A stretch of 64,000 nucleotides of DNA from Arcticibacterium sp964021845 (GCF_964021845.1 NZ_CAXHZC010000001.1:1054001-1118000); one strand, 5' to 3'; shown: positions 17,013 through 26,597, numbered from the stretch's first letter. The notes: generated by a model from the letters alone, not told the origin. Program-made: numbers and translations.

Positions 17013-18074
17013 TTAGTCCATTTGATTAATCCAGTCTTTAATTAACTGTAAAGACTCTTGGTGAACTGTTTTTCTGCCTAACTCAGGCATCATTACACCT
17101 GGGTCGGTAGCCGCCAAACGACGAACCAATATAGACTCATCGGCCTTTCCTGGGGTAATGTCAGCCACTAAATCGCCGGAGGCTCTTCCAGTAGCCACAG
17201 GAGCTTTTAAAATACCAAGACTAGTAGCATCTGTATTATGAATGCTAAGGTTAAGACCCGAGGTATTTGCAGGACCGTCTGGTCTATGACAGTGAGCACA
17301 GTTTATGTCTAACCAAGCTCGTGCTCTAGCATCTAAAGGGGCATCATTGTCTTGCCAATTTGCTATCTCAGGGAAAGCGTGATTTTCAGGAACATGGTCT
17401 AAAATACCCTTATCAATAAGCATATCTAGTTGGTTTTCTTTTTGATAAGTTTTCAATGCATTTGAACTTAAGTAGGCAGGAATATCTAATTCCGAATTTA
17501 ACTGTCTAGCACTAGGGCCAATAGGCATTAAAACTTCATCTCTATTATGGCAGCCCTTGCATTGATTTAGATTAGGCACACCGTAAAGATGCTTTTTCTT
17601 TTTGCCATTAATGTCTACATATTTTACTTCAAAGGTTTCTCCTGCTACCTCTAAATAGGCTTCTGTTTGGTCTTCATTCCATACATACGGCAGTGCACGC
17701 CATCCTTTTTCATTTCTTATCAAAAGCCTAGTTTCTAAAAGTCTTCGCCCCTTTTTAGGTTTGGTAAAATCTTTAGGGTAATAAAATGTTTTGATGAGTG
17801 TGGTTCCTTCCGGAAAGTCTAAAACCTCCGTAGCGTTATAGTTGATTTTTGCCCCTTTTGGTAATACTACAAAACGCAATTTCTCCGCATAGTCTGTAAA
17901 TAATGCTGTTTTTAAAGAATACGGGTGAACTTCATCTGTAGGACTTAAATCGCTTAATTCACCCTCAAAAAAGCCATAATCTGAAAGTTTCATTTTCTCT
18001 TTAATAGGCACCTTTTGGCTGCCAGAGAAAACAAATACCAGTATAAATAAAAAACTAAAAGGGTGAATATTCAT
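17013..18074 (-). CDS. SO2930-family diheme c-type cytochrome
   Basis: 353 aa with a signal peptide at the N-terminus (FSFLFILVFVFSGS). Two haem c motifs are visible, CKGCH near residue 175 and CAHCH near residue 260. The surrounding sequence (LSDYGFFEGELSDLSP, VHPYSLKTALFTDYAEKLRF, FPEGTTLIKTFYYP) fits the uncharacterised SO2930/TIGR03806 family. Members usually lie next to a parallel beta-helix protein of the TIGR03805 type. A good candidate for that partner is at 25168-26322, separated here by other genes. It is periplasmic and its role is unknown. Confidence 0.87.
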   Translation of the reverse strand: MNIHPFSFLFILVFVFSGSQKVPIKEKMKLSDYGFFEGELSDLSPTDEVHPYSLKTALFTDYAEKLRFVVLPKGAKINYNATEVLDFPEGTTLIKTFYYPKDFTKPKKGRRLLETRLLIRNEKGWRALPYVWNEDQTEAYLEVAGETFEVKYVDINGKKKKHLYGVPNLNQCKGCHNRDEVLMPIGPSARQLNSELDIPAYLSSNALKTYQKENQLDMLIDKGILDHVPENHAFPEIANWQDNDAPLDARARAWLDINCAHCHRPDGPANTSGLNLSIHNTDATSLGILKAPVATGRASGDLVADITPGKADESILVRRLAATDPGVMMPELGRKTVHQESLQLIKDWINQMD

Positions 18075-18210
18075 CTGTTTTGATTCAATTTATAACACAG
18101 CACACAAGATTAAAACTATCTAGGAAAGGTGCAAAATAAAATCATTTTAAAAGTGAACATCTTTAAATAAAATAGCGTATTTGCCCTAAACTACGATAAA
18201 AGACTTACCC

Positions 18211-18897
18211 ATGAAAACTTTGCTTCAAACCCCAACGGGGAACAAATTACTGAGTCACGAATTTTACAGTAAATTAGATTTTAAGACAATTCCCGATAAG
18301 AGTTTAGACTTGCTCTCTGATGGCAAAATAATCATTGAAATAAACCCTGATAATTTCGCTAGAGCCGGTCTCAAAATCTTTAAACCTAGCTGGTCTAAAG
18401 AGGTTAAGCTTTTACGAAACGAATTTAAAGTGCACGAGATTGAAAATGGTTACATGCTTGGGAGCCCTTCCGGAATGTGGATTTATTTAATAGAAAAACG
18501 CTCAGAACAGCCAGAAATGGGTCATATATCACCTTCTCTACTTGGAAAAAATGCCGGCATAAGCTTAGAAAGTCCAGACTTACTTAGGTCAGAAGAGCTA
18601 TTTAGAATTATTGGTTTTAAGAAAACGTATGAAGGTGAAAACAATAGTTGGATAAGTCTTTCAAATGATAATGATTTCAAAATCAGTATCATGAAGCCAT
18701 TCAGCTGCCCACATTTATTTTTTAACCCTTCAGTGACTTTTTTTAATGGAAAGCAAAACACCGAGATAATTAATAAAATAAGACGTCTTCATATTCCAAT
18801 TACCGAAGAAATAACCGTTTTCAATGATTCAGGAAAAGTAGATAATATAATTATTAAAGATCCTGGAGGTTTAGGTTTCTTTATTTTTAACGACTGA
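18211..18897 (+). CDS. VOC (glyoxalase/dioxygenase-fold) family protein
   Basis: 228 aa, cytosolic. Two half-domains are visible: residues ~1-105 (NKLLSHEFYSKLDFKTI, then GSPSGMWIYLIE) and ~110-228 (GISLESPDLLRSEELFRIIGFKKT, then IKDPGGLGFFIFND). This is the usual two-module VOC layout. The metal ligands typical of active glyoxalases are not obvious, so catalysis is uncertain. It ends 1 nt before the convergent PPOX-like gene. Confidence 0.7.
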   Translation: MKTLLQTPTGNKLLSHEFYSKLDFKTIPDKSLDLLSDGKIIIEINPDNFARAGLKIFKPSWSKEVKLLRNEFKVHEIENGYMLGSPSGMWIYLIEKRSEQPEMGHISPSLLGKNAGISLESPDLLRSEELFRIIGFKKTYEGENNSWISLSNDNDFKISIMKPFSCPHLFFNPSVTFFNGKQNTEIINKIRRLHIPITEEITVFNDSGKVDNIIIKDPGGLGFFIFND

Positions 18898-18898
18898 C

Positions 18899-19441
18899 CT
18901 ATTTTAAAATTCCGGTTTCGGCTCCATCAAAACTTTTGGTATTTTTTTCTTGCCAATAATCCTTAATTCCATCTCGCCCTTTATTTTCTGCCCATTTATC
19001 CAGCACATTTCTATCTTCCTTAAAGTCCATAAAAGGTACCGAAAACCCACAAGAAGTTTGGACGGTTTCTATATCTATTTCATAAACTTGTCTAGCTCCA
19101 TTATTAGGCGGAAATAAACCATTTAGTTCTTCCCATTCAGCATCTCTTTCGTGATAGGCTTTAGCTGTGCCGTAACAGCGAAGTATCATTGGTTTCCCTT
19201 CAAAAGCACACCACATTAGCGTAATTCTATTTACTTTCTTAATGTGTGCCGCAGTTTCATTTCCGCTACCAGTTAGGTTTCTCCACACTATTTTATTGGG
19301 GCCTATCACCCTCAATGCATCACCTCCTTTGGGTGATACATTTACTTTTCCATCCTGCATGGCAGTACCCACAAAAAAGATGTGCTGAGCTTCTATAAAT
19401 TTCTTAAGGTCTTCAGATATTTCTGGATGAATCTTTGCCAT
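18899..19441 (-). CDS. pyridoxamine 5'-phosphate oxidase-fold protein
   Basis: 180 aa from the ATG at 19441 (MAKIHPEISEDL). A longer frame to 19480 exists, but a TAAATTTG box at 19463-19470 sits inside it. The split-barrel flavin fold is visible: FVGTAMQDGKVNVSPKGGD, NRITLMWCAFEGKPMILRCYGTA, and ETVQTSCGFSVPFM. This group binds FMN or a deazaflavin and reduces small molecules; the substrate is unknown. It is one of a run of minus-strand genes with the LysE-type exporter. Confidence 0.85.
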   Translation of the reverse strand: MAKIHPEISEDLKKFIEAQHIFFVGTAMQDGKVNVSPKGGDALRVIGPNKIVWRNLTGSGNETAAHIKKVNRITLMWCAFEGKPMILRCYGTAKAYHERDAEWEELNGLFPPNNGARQVYEIDIETVQTSCGFSVPFMDFKEDRNVLDKWAENKGRDGIKDYWQEKNTKSFDGAETGILK

Positions 19442-19462
19442 GATTATTTTTATGTGAGGAAA

Positions 19463-19470
19463 CAAATTTA
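19463..19470 (-). promoter_or_regulatory. candidate -7 box TAAATTTG (minus strand)
   Basis: An exact TAnnTTTG match 21 nt before the ATG at 19441. It supports the shorter start of the PPOX-fold gene. Confidence 0.5.
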
Positions 19471-19493
19471 GCTGATGCAAGCCGACAAACCAA

Positions 19494-20126
19494 TTAGCTT
19501 TTGCTAAAAGCTAACTTAGCACCAAGTCCAATAAATAAACCTCCGGTTACCTTATCTAACCAAAATTTAATTTTTGGATTTTGTCTGAATTTCTCTGAAA
19601 GTTTAGCTGCAAAAATGGCCACGCCTATGCACCAAATGGAGCCCGTAAAAAGAAAAGTAAAGCCGAGAATGAGAAAAGGAATGGCATTTTCGGCATAAGC
19701 TGGATTTATAAATTGGGGCAGAAAAGCAAGAAAAAACAAAGCAACCTTAGGGTTCAATAAATCAGTAAGTACACCAGACCAAAACACCTTACGCAGGCTT
19801 TCTGATTTTGGATTTGAACTTAGACTGTCCAACTTTGACTTTTTTGAAAACAATAGTTTTAAACCCAAAAATAAAAGATACGCTGCTCCTATGTATTTCA
19901 CTATGGAAAATGCAAGGGCCGATTTTGCCAATAATATGGACAAGCCAAATGCCGCCATTATACAGTGAATTAAAGCTCCACCGAGTATTCCTAAAGCTGA
20001 AAAAATACCAGACTTCTTCCCTTGAGAGATACTTCTGCCTAGTATAAACATAGTGTCTGCTCCTGGGGCAACATTAACCAATATTCCACTTAAGACAAAT
20101 GCTCCAAAGTTTATTATTCCAAACAT
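19494..20126 (-). CDS. LysE/RhtB family translocator
   Basis: 210 aa with about six transmembrane helices. The N-terminal motif VNVAPGADTMFILGRSISQGKKSGIFSALG holds the family's G-x-D and GRSxxxG features; the third helix region reads YIGAAYLLFLGLKLLF. The family exports amino acids or derivatives such as homoserine, threonine or lysine. The substrate cannot be told from sequence. Confidence 0.9.
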   Translation of the reverse strand: MFGIINFGAFVLSGILVNVAPGADTMFILGRSISQGKKSGIFSALGILGGALIHCIMAAFGLSILLAKSALAFSIVKYIGAAYLLFLGLKLLFSKKSKLDSLSSNPKSESLRKVFWSGVLTDLLNPKVALFFLAFLPQFINPAYAENAIPFLILGFTFLFTGSIWCIGVAIFAAKLSEKFRQNPKIKFWLDKVTGGLFIGLGAKLAFSKS

Positions 20127-20229
20127 ACTTTCTACTTTTTAAACCGTTGAAATAAGTCAATGAAAATTGGAGCAGCAAATCAACTTTGCCATTCCTTGAA
20201 AATGTTCAAACAATGCTTTATATACTCTA

Positions 20230-20892
20230 TTAAGTTCGTTTAGAGCCCACCCAAAACGCGATACCAGCCAAAACAAAATAAGCCAACAAAGCTGAGATGG
20301 CAACAGAAACGAGATTGTCATCTTGTGGCAAAACATAGAAGTTGAGAAAATTAACAAGTAAAAGAAAACCAACAAAACCTATGGCCAAGTACTTCCCTAT
20401 CTTAGCTTTTTCTGAAGTTTTTTTGAGATAGTAAATTAAACTCGCAATTAGGAGTAGAGCTTCTAAAGCAAAGGTCAATCCTTTGTTTTGCCATAAGCCA
20501 AATCCAAATTTTGGTTCACCATTAATAAGTGGCAAATCTGGTGTATGTACCAAAAGGTCTGCAAACCAATGCGACAAAACCCCAAGGGCCATCACCATAG
20601 CAATACTTCTTTTGTTGGTCTTGTTTTTAGCAAAAAAGAAAAAGTAAAGGGCGTAAAACAAGACTGACCAAAATAAAGAACCCAACAAACCATGCGTATA
20701 AGGCATATAAGCTAGGTCAAAGTTATTGACAGCGGTAAAGTTCTCTACTAAATTTAAACGTTCTATCCCAAGAAGAGTTAGCGGAAAAAACAAGATATCT
20801 ACAAACTGAGTAGCTATAAAAAGCATCCCTAACGAAGCCTCGTTCACTTTTCCTTTCAAAGCAAAGGCAGCGGCATAATGACCTACAAACAT
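20230..20892 (-). CDS. polytopic membrane protein, YdjM/DUF457-like
   Basis: 220 aa with about six hydrophobic helices. The start MFVGHYAAAFALKG and the motif LGVLSHWFADLLVHTPDLPL (His and Asp in a membrane context) resemble YdjM-like membrane-bound metal-dependent hydrolases, but the similarity is partial. No signal peptide is separate from TM1. It may share a transcript with the LysE-type gene downstream; the gap is about 100 nt. Confidence 0.6.
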   Translation of the reverse strand: MFVGHYAAAFALKGKVNEASLGMLFIATQFVDILFFPLTLLGIERLNLVENFTAVNNFDLAYMPYTHGLLGSLFWSVLFYALYFFFFAKNKTNKRSIAMVMALGVLSHWFADLLVHTPDLPLINGEPKFGFGLWQNKGLTFALEALLLIASLIYYLKKTSEKAKIGKYLAIGFVGFLLLVNFLNFYVLPQDDNLVSVAISALLAYFVLAGIAFWVGSKRT

Positions 20893-20953
20893 GGTAATTC
20901 TTTTCGTTATATTTTAATGACTATAATAATTACAATATAGGCCTAAATGTTTA

Positions 20954-21472
20954 TTAAGCCACTAATCGCTTCTCATTAAAAAGCCTTAGTTCAAAATCGG
21001 CTAAACTCACTTCTCCTTTTAGCTTTTTACCTAAGTCTATTATGCCCATGTAAGCTTCTTTATCATCAATTTCGGTCCAAGCCATTACTTTTTCTGCTGG
21101 TATTCCCATGGTTTTTTGAATTGACCTATCAATAGGGAAATGTGGCGGTTCTTTAATTTCCCCTAAACACCATACGTATTTCAGGTATAGATTTAGAAAT
21201 TTTTGAGCAATACCAAAAGGCGGTACGTTTTCATTCAAAACACTCGACTCCTTGAAGAATGAAGCCAATTGTTCGATATTCTCTAGATGTTTTTCGGAAG
21301 AGACCTCTTTCCTATAATGTTCATGTTCCAAAGCCAAGACATAACTTTTCAACTGACTTTCAAAAAAGTCAATATCTGCGGTGAGCAGTGCATCGTTATA
21401 AATTTTCACTCGCTGGTAAACACCAGCAATGGTCAAAGACCAAATTTCGCTTTTAATGAATGTGTTTTCCAT
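20954..21472 (-). CDS. hypothetical protein
   Basis: 172 aa, soluble, mixed alpha-helical. I do not recognise a family. It has central aromatic and proline-rich motifs (FLNLYLKYVWCLGEIKEPPHFPIDR) and a C-terminal helix pair. Coding-like composition and an uninterrupted frame of this length support it as a real gene. It lies upstream of the DUF457-like gene on the same strand. Confidence 0.65.
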   Translation of the reverse strand: MENTFIKSEIWSLTIAGVYQRVKIYNDALLTADIDFFESQLKSYVLALEHEHYRKEVSSEKHLENIEQLASFFKESSVLNENVPPFGIAQKFLNLYLKYVWCLGEIKEPPHFPIDRSIQKTMGIPAEKVMAWTEIDDKEAYMGIIDLGKKLKGEVSLADFELRLFNEKRLVA

Positions 21473-21622
21473 GATTAAAATGACATTTTCGTAATATCCA
21501 ACGATTAAAAATATCGAAGAAAATGCATTGCAACAACTATTCTATCAAATAATTAATATCTGTAAAATATAATATCACTTAAACACAGGGCAGCAGAATT
21601 ATTCCTTCTACTAAATAAAAAA

Positions 21623-21658
21623 AGGGTTTCAAATCTTTTACAAAAAGATAGAAACCCT
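21623..21658 (-). terminator. two-stem terminator of the symporter operon
   Basis: The outer stem AGGGTTTC / GAAACCCT encloses an inner stem ATCTTTT / AAAAGAT with an ACA loop. On the minus strand a T-run follows. It lies 21 nt past the SSS symporter stop. Confidence 0.85.
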
Positions 21659-21678
21659 CCTAAAAATAATATTACTTC

Positions 21679-23130
21679 CTAGCTTTTTAATTTACTTAGT
21701 CCCCATCCGACACCAAAAATTAACAGCGTTCCAAAAACTACCACCCAATTTGAATGAATTAATGGTGCTATTCCAAAAAACGGTGTAAGACTAGTAAAGA
21801 GTATAAACACAATACCTACGCTAACCGCAATCAATGCAGATTTTGGCGTGATATTCTTTATTAAAAGTCCTAATAAGAACAAACCTAAAATGCCACCACT
21901 AAAAATAGATGCCAATGCCCACCAAGTATCTAAAGCACTGGTTACGCCATTAAAGGCCAAAGCCACCACTATACTTAGTAAACCCATCACCAAAGATGAA
22001 AGCCTTAAAAAACCTATAGATGCTTTTTCGGAAACCTCGGTTTTGCTAAACTTTCTATAATAATCAGAAAGTAAAACTGTGGCAGAACTATTAATACTGG
22101 TACTTACCGTACTCATCCCTGCTGAAAATATAGCAGCTATTAATAAACCTGTCAAACCTGCAGGAAGTTGGTTTACTATAAAATGTGGAAACACTTTATC
22201 TGCCGCCATTCCTGTAGGTAAAAGTTCAGGAAAGGATTGATAATACACCCAAAGAGCCGTTCCTATCATAAAAAACATGATAGAAACTGGTACATACAGT
22301 AGGCTGCCCATCCATACAGACTTTGCAGCCTCCTTATCATTTTTAGCTCCTAAATATCGTTGTATATAACTCTGGTCTGCTCCAAAATTCTGTAGGTTAA
22401 TGAAGAAACCATATATCAATATTAGCCAGAAAGATGATTCTGTTAAACTTATACCCAAGTCCCCGAGACTAAACTTTTTCTGTTCGGAAGCAAGCTCCAC
22501 AAATCCACCAAAACCACCAGGAATATCGATTATCAAAGTAACCAAACAAATAATAGCACCTGCTATAAGCACTATTCCCTGAATTGCATCTGTCCACACT
22601 ACCGCTTCTATTCCTCCTAAAGTGGCATAAATCATCACCAGAATTCCTGTAAATATGATAATTGTCGGAATACTCCAGCCCATTAACGTATGCATTGGCA
22701 ACGCTAAAAGGTATAAAATAGCACCCATTCTGGCCAACTGTGTCAATAAATAACAAGCTGACGCATAAATTCTAGCCCATGCTCCAAATCGCTCTTCCAT
22801 GAAGAAATAAGCAGATTCACTGTCTAATTTTCTATAAAGCGGCACAAATAGCTTGACAGCTATAAAAGCCGCTAAAGGAATACTCAAACTGAATACTAAT
22901 CCATTCCAATCTTTCAAAAAAGCATTGCCTGGTAAGGCTAAAAAACTAATACTACTTACATAGGTGGCAAAAACCGACATGCCCAAAGTCCAAGTAGGTA
23001 ACCTACCCTCTCCTGTGGTAAATCCTTTTGAACTTCTTTTTTTCCTATAAAAAGAAAGACCAAAAGCCAGCACCATGAGTAAGTAAACACCAAAAATTAT
23101 AAGGTCAATCGAGTTTGTTTTCATGTCCAA
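21679..23130 (-). CDS. sodium:solute symporter (SSS family)
   Basis: 483 aa with about 13 transmembrane helices. SSS features are TGEGRLPTWTLGMSVFATYVSSISFLALPG in the first helices and IAAIFSAGMSTVSTSINSSATVLLSDYY in the middle. It imports an organic solute with Na+. It overlaps the upstream aldolase gene by 10 nt, in an operon with a sialidase-like hydrolase. By analogy with sialic acid operons it may import the released sugar acid, but the substrate is inferred from context only. Confidence 0.92.
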   Translation of the reverse strand: MDMKTNSIDLIIFGVYLLMVLAFGLSFYRKKRSSKGFTTGEGRLPTWTLGMSVFATYVSSISFLALPGNAFLKDWNGLVFSLSIPLAAFIAVKLFVPLYRKLDSESAYFFMEERFGAWARIYASACYLLTQLARMGAILYLLALPMHTLMGWSIPTIIIFTGILVMIYATLGGIEAVVWTDAIQGIVLIAGAIICLVTLIIDIPGGFGGFVELASEQKKFSLGDLGISLTESSFWLILIYGFFINLQNFGADQSYIQRYLGAKNDKEAAKSVWMGSLLYVPVSIMFFMIGTALWVYYQSFPELLPTGMAADKVFPHFIVNQLPAGLTGLLIAAIFSAGMSTVSTSINSSATVLLSDYYRKFSKTEVSEKASIGFLRLSSLVMGLLSIVVALAFNGVTSALDTWWALASIFSGGILGLFLLGLLIKNITPKSALIAVSVGIVFILFTSLTPFFGIAPLIHSNWVVVFGTLLIFGVGWGLSKLKS

Positions 23131-24029
23131 TCATTTAAAACTATTCTCAATCGTTCCATATCGGCACTTCCTAAAGCCTTCAAAGGAGGAGCAAGTGTAG
23201 GTTCACAAAATCCTTTAATGGACATTGCCGCCTTCAAACCTTGTAAATAGTTGTTAGGGTTATCTGTCAAATTATACACGGCTGCACTAAAAGCTCTAAC
23301 CTTAGTTTGCAATTCATCCACTTGGGCTAAATCACCTTTTTCAAAAGCATTAAAAAGCTCCACATAAAACTTTGGGAAGAGGTTTGAACCACCGTTTACT
23401 CCGCCTTTAGCTCCTAACTTTAAAGCTTCTGCAAGTTCCTCTTCGGGTCCTACATATAAACTAAAACCTGGTTCTTCCACTAATTTGCTAACTGTTCCAA
23501 AATAACCCATATCGCCAGAGCTATCTTTAAGACCAATTATATTTGGGTGCTTTGCCAAAACATTGACCGTTTCAGGTGCAATATTAATCTTTGTTTTCCC
23601 TGGCATATTGTACAGGTAAAGAGGCAAATTAACGTTATCAGCTATTTGTGTAAAATAACTACTAATCTCATCTTGACTTAATGAAAAGTAAAAAGGTAAA
23701 GTAGCCACCACCGCATCTGCATTACACTTTTCTGCCATTTCGGCCAGCTTTAAAGTGTCTTCTACACATGAAGCTGTAATACTTATTAAAACAGCTACTC
23801 TGCCATTAACCTGCTCACAAACCTTCTTTATGACGTCCAATTGGAAGTTTAAACTGAAACTGGCAAACTCCCCAGTGGTTCCTAAAGGAAATATAGAGCT
23901 AACGCCACCAGCTATGGCATGATTTATAATCTTAGCTAAAGCTCCATCATCTAACGTAAAATCAGGTCTTAAAGGCGTAATAAGAGGCGTAATAATGCCT
24001 GAGAGTTCTAAATTCGTTTTTTCTGGCAT
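23121..24029 (-). CDS. DHDPS/N-acetylneuraminate lyase family aldolase
   Basis: 302 aa (beta/alpha)8 barrel. Visible motifs: PLGTTGEFASFS (substrate carboxylate binding), LPLYLYNMPGKT (catalytic Tyr), IIGLKDSSGD (Schiff-base Lys). The family includes dihydrodipicolinate synthase, NanA and sugar-acid aldolases. Because it lies between a BNR hydrolase and a Na+ symporter (4-nt gap on one side, 10-nt overlap on the other), a sugar-acid lyase is more likely than lysine biosynthesis. Confidence 0.88.
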   Translation of the reverse strand: MPEKTNLELSGIITPLITPLRPDFTLDDGALAKIINHAIAGGVSSIFPLGTTGEFASFSLNFQLDVIKKVCEQVNGRVAVLISITASCVEDTLKLAEMAEKCNADAVVATLPFYFSLSQDEISSYFTQIADNVNLPLYLYNMPGKTKINIAPETVNVLAKHPNIIGLKDSSGDMGYFGTVSKLVEEPGFSLYVGPEEELAEALKLGAKGGVNGGSNLFPKFYVELFNAFEKGDLAQVDELQTKVRAFSAAVYNLTDNPNNYLQGLKAAMSIKGFCEPTLAPPLKALGSADMERLRIVLNDWT

Positions 24030-24033
24030 TATA

Positions 24034-25083
24034 TTAATCTAATAATTTAGGGTCAACTACAGCGTATCTTACTTTCTCACGATTATAGGTATACGTAAGA
24101 TGTACCATTCCGTCCGCCGACTGAATAATAGCAGGATAAGAAAACTCTCCTTTCTGTGTTTCTAAAGTCAAAACCGGTTTCCAGTTTTTTCCATCTGTAG
24201 ATGTGGCCAGCTGCAAAGGTGAACGGGGCCCTCCCCATTTTCCTGGGTCGTTTACTGTTGGGTTATAAATCAAAAGTTGACGTCCATCTTTCAATGTAAC
24301 GGCATCTGTTCCAGAATTTGGATTTGGAACGTTTGTAATTTCTATGTCAGACCATGTTTTTCCATTGTCGGTAGACCATAAGTTCATTAATCTGCTTTCT
24401 TTACTTCTGCATATCATTTGCAGGCGTCCATCAGGATACGTTAAAATACTTGGCTGAATAGCATTGGTTTTCACACCATCATTTAATGGGCCAGAAATAG
24501 TCCAAGTTTTACCCCAGTCGCTGGTCTCCTCTAAATATACTTGCCAATGGTCTACATCGTCAATTTCAACTTCTTTACTGGTAGGACACAATAAACGACC
24601 ATCAGAAAGAAGTATTGGTTTGTTTTTAATAGGTCCAAAAATATCTTCTGGTAACCTTCTGGCGTCAGACCATGTCAGGCCGCCATCATTGCTCTCAATC
24701 ATTTCGCCCCACCAAGTTCTAGGTGTAGGACCCACTTTGAAAAACAACAATAATGGACCATTAGGCACTTGATAAAGCACAGGATTCCAGGTAGGATACC
24801 TTTTAGAACTATGCTGAATTCCGTTTGCTACAGAAACTGGAGCTGTCCATTTATTATTTACTAAACGACTAAAGTATATTTCTACATCTTTATGTCTTTC
24901 GTGAGTTCCTCCAAACCACGCTGCCACCATGCCGTAGGGTGTCTCTTCTAATGTAGATGCATGGCAACTAGGAAATGGTGCTTCCTGATAAATAAACTCT
25001 GATTTTTGGAGTGCCGACTTTTGGGCCTGGCCACTTACTGAGGCACAAAAAAGTAGTACTAAAGCAATTAATTTAGTCTTCAT
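24034..25083 (-). CDS. secreted sialidase-like BNR-repeat hydrolase
   Basis: 349 aa with a signal peptide (KLIALVLLFCASVSGQAQ). Four Asp-box blades of a six-bladed propeller are visible: SNDGGLTWSD, SDWGKTWTIS, STDNGKTWSD and STDGKNWKPV. The PF13088-type core covers nearly the whole protein. Related proteins cleave sialic acid, and some cleave other sugars, so exo-alpha-sialidase is a working name. It is the first gene of an operon with the aldolase and symporter: release, import, split. Confidence 0.85.
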   Translation of the reverse strand: MKTKLIALVLLFCASVSGQAQKSALQKSEFIYQEAPFPSCHASTLEETPYGMVAAWFGGTHERHKDVEIYFSRLVNNKWTAPVSVANGIQHSSKRYPTWNPVLYQVPNGPLLLFFKVGPTPRTWWGEMIESNDGGLTWSDARRLPEDIFGPIKNKPILLSDGRLLCPTSKEVEIDDVDHWQVYLEETSDWGKTWTISGPLNDGVKTNAIQPSILTYPDGRLQMICRSKESRLMNLWSTDNGKTWSDIEITNVPNPNSGTDAVTLKDGRQLLIYNPTVNDPGKWGGPRSPLQLATSTDGKNWKPVLTLETQKGEFSYPAIIQSADGMVHLTYTYNREKVRYAVVDPKLLD

Positions 25084-25167
25084 CTTATTTTTTTTGGATT
25101 GAATAGAATCGCAAAGTATGGTTAAGGATTAAATAGACTGTCCTATACTTACCAATGTCTTTTATTT

Positions 25168-26322
25168 TTACTTACAAGTATGCACGGCGGCATCTCTTGT
25201 GATATTTTTGAAATCATTTTCGGCATCTAGGTTTGCAAAGCTCTGATTCTTATTGTCTTTAATACACAAAACCATGGCGTTATTATCTATGTCTTTTATG
25301 CCATCCCACTGAATATGCGGCACATCTTTCCCGAATTTAATTACCAACCTAAACATTTTACCAAACCTGCCCTTTGAGGTAGTTTTGGTAGCTTTTCTTT
25401 CATAAATATTATTGTGAATATAAATATTGGTGGGGTAAGGATAGTATTCTTTATCATTGATAGGGTTTTCTGTCAAGTAATAACTAATCACCCCTGTTCC
25501 CATAGTTTGGTTGTTTATAATTCTATTGTCATAAACTTCTACATCAGATGTAGCCAGTATTAGCACACCCGTGCCGGGAGGAACCTTCCCTACTATATTT
25601 CCCTTCGGGGCAAAATTCTTATAGTTATTGTCGTGAATATAATTGTTATAAACTTTGACTTGCCCTCCTTTCTTTTGAACCAAGTCTGGTAAATCAAATA
25701 CTAATACGCCACCAGTATTACCGTAGGCTTCATTATCAAAAACTTCAGAATTAATAGAATTTTCAATTTCAATTCCCGCCACGTTGTTTATTGCTTTTGA
25801 ATTCTTAACAATAATATTTTTAGATTGACCTACATAAATACCGGCATCAGATGCTCCAATAGCCACACAGCCGTCAATCATTACGCCGTCGCACATGACT
25901 GGATACAGGCCATAAGCTCCATTGCTAGATTTAGGTTTTCCATCCCAGCTAGTCTCTACGTTTTTAAAAGTAATGTTTTTGACATTCATGGCTTTGATGT
26001 CATCGCCTTTGGCATTTTTGACCGTTAGGTTTTCAATTCGCACATTTTCCATGTTTGAAATGCGTAAACCTTCAGCTCCGTCAGTTTGATTAGCAAAATC
26101 AAGAATGGTTTTGTCCATTCCCTTTCCTACAATTTTAATATCCTTTTTGCCTTCAATAGACAAAGTAGAAGTTATCATAAAATGCCCAGCTTCCACCTCT
26201 ATCACATCACCATCTTCTGCCATGATTAGCTCCGTTTGTAATGCTTTTTGAAAGTTTTTTTGCCCATAAACACTAAGGCAAAATAAAGAAACGAGAAAGG
26301 TCAAATACTTTTTAACTATCAT
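25168..26322 (-). CDS. secreted parallel beta-helix protein (TIGR03805-like)
   Basis: 384 aa with a signal peptide (VKKYLTFLVSLFCLSVYGQ). Successive right-handed beta-helix rungs rich in N-x-(I/V) are visible from about residue 70 to 280, for example GIYVGQSKNIIVKNSKAINN and DVEVYDNRIINNQT. The start LQTELIMAEDGDVIEVEAGHF is characteristic. The family occurs as a pair with SO2930-type cytochromes (TIGR03806), which here is 7 kb away at 17013-18074. Lies 84 nt upstream of the sialidase-like gene on the same strand. The function of the pair is unknown. Confidence 0.87.
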   Translation of the reverse strand: MIVKKYLTFLVSLFCLSVYGQKNFQKALQTELIMAEDGDVIEVEAGHFMITSTLSIEGKKDIKIVGKGMDKTILDFANQTDGAEGLRISNMENVRIENLTVKNAKGDDIKAMNVKNITFKNVETSWDGKPKSSNGAYGLYPVMCDGVMIDGCVAIGASDAGIYVGQSKNIIVKNSKAINNVAGIEIENSINSEVFDNEAYGNTGGVLVFDLPDLVQKKGGQVKVYNNYIHDNNYKNFAPKGNIVGKVPPGTGVLILATSDVEVYDNRIINNQTMGTGVISYYLTENPINDKEYYPYPTNIYIHNNIYERKATKTTSKGRFGKMFRLVIKFGKDVPHIQWDGIKDIDNNAMVLCIKDNKNQSFANLDAENDFKNITRDAAVHTCK

Positions 26323-26597
26323 GAGGGTTAAGGTTAGTTTGTTAATTTAAAAGTATCAAATTTCTAGACCTAAAACTAGAAGTAGCTTTAAGCTTTTTAA
26401 AGAAAAACATTGATTACTAAAATCATATTTTGAAACTTTGAAGCTGCTGAAAATAATTTGTAAATTTATTTTATCAGTACTTCGCACGTTTTCAGCATGG
26501 TTTGTGCAATCATTAAAAATATTTACGTTTAACGTTTGCATATATCATCCATTTAAAATTTACTTAGCAGAAATTTTCAATACAAAGGCTGTCTATT

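Noticed and set aside
26356..26541. 61-codon minus-strand frame upstream of the beta-helix gene
   Set aside because: Low-complexity, A/T-driven, no start context and no recognisable feature.
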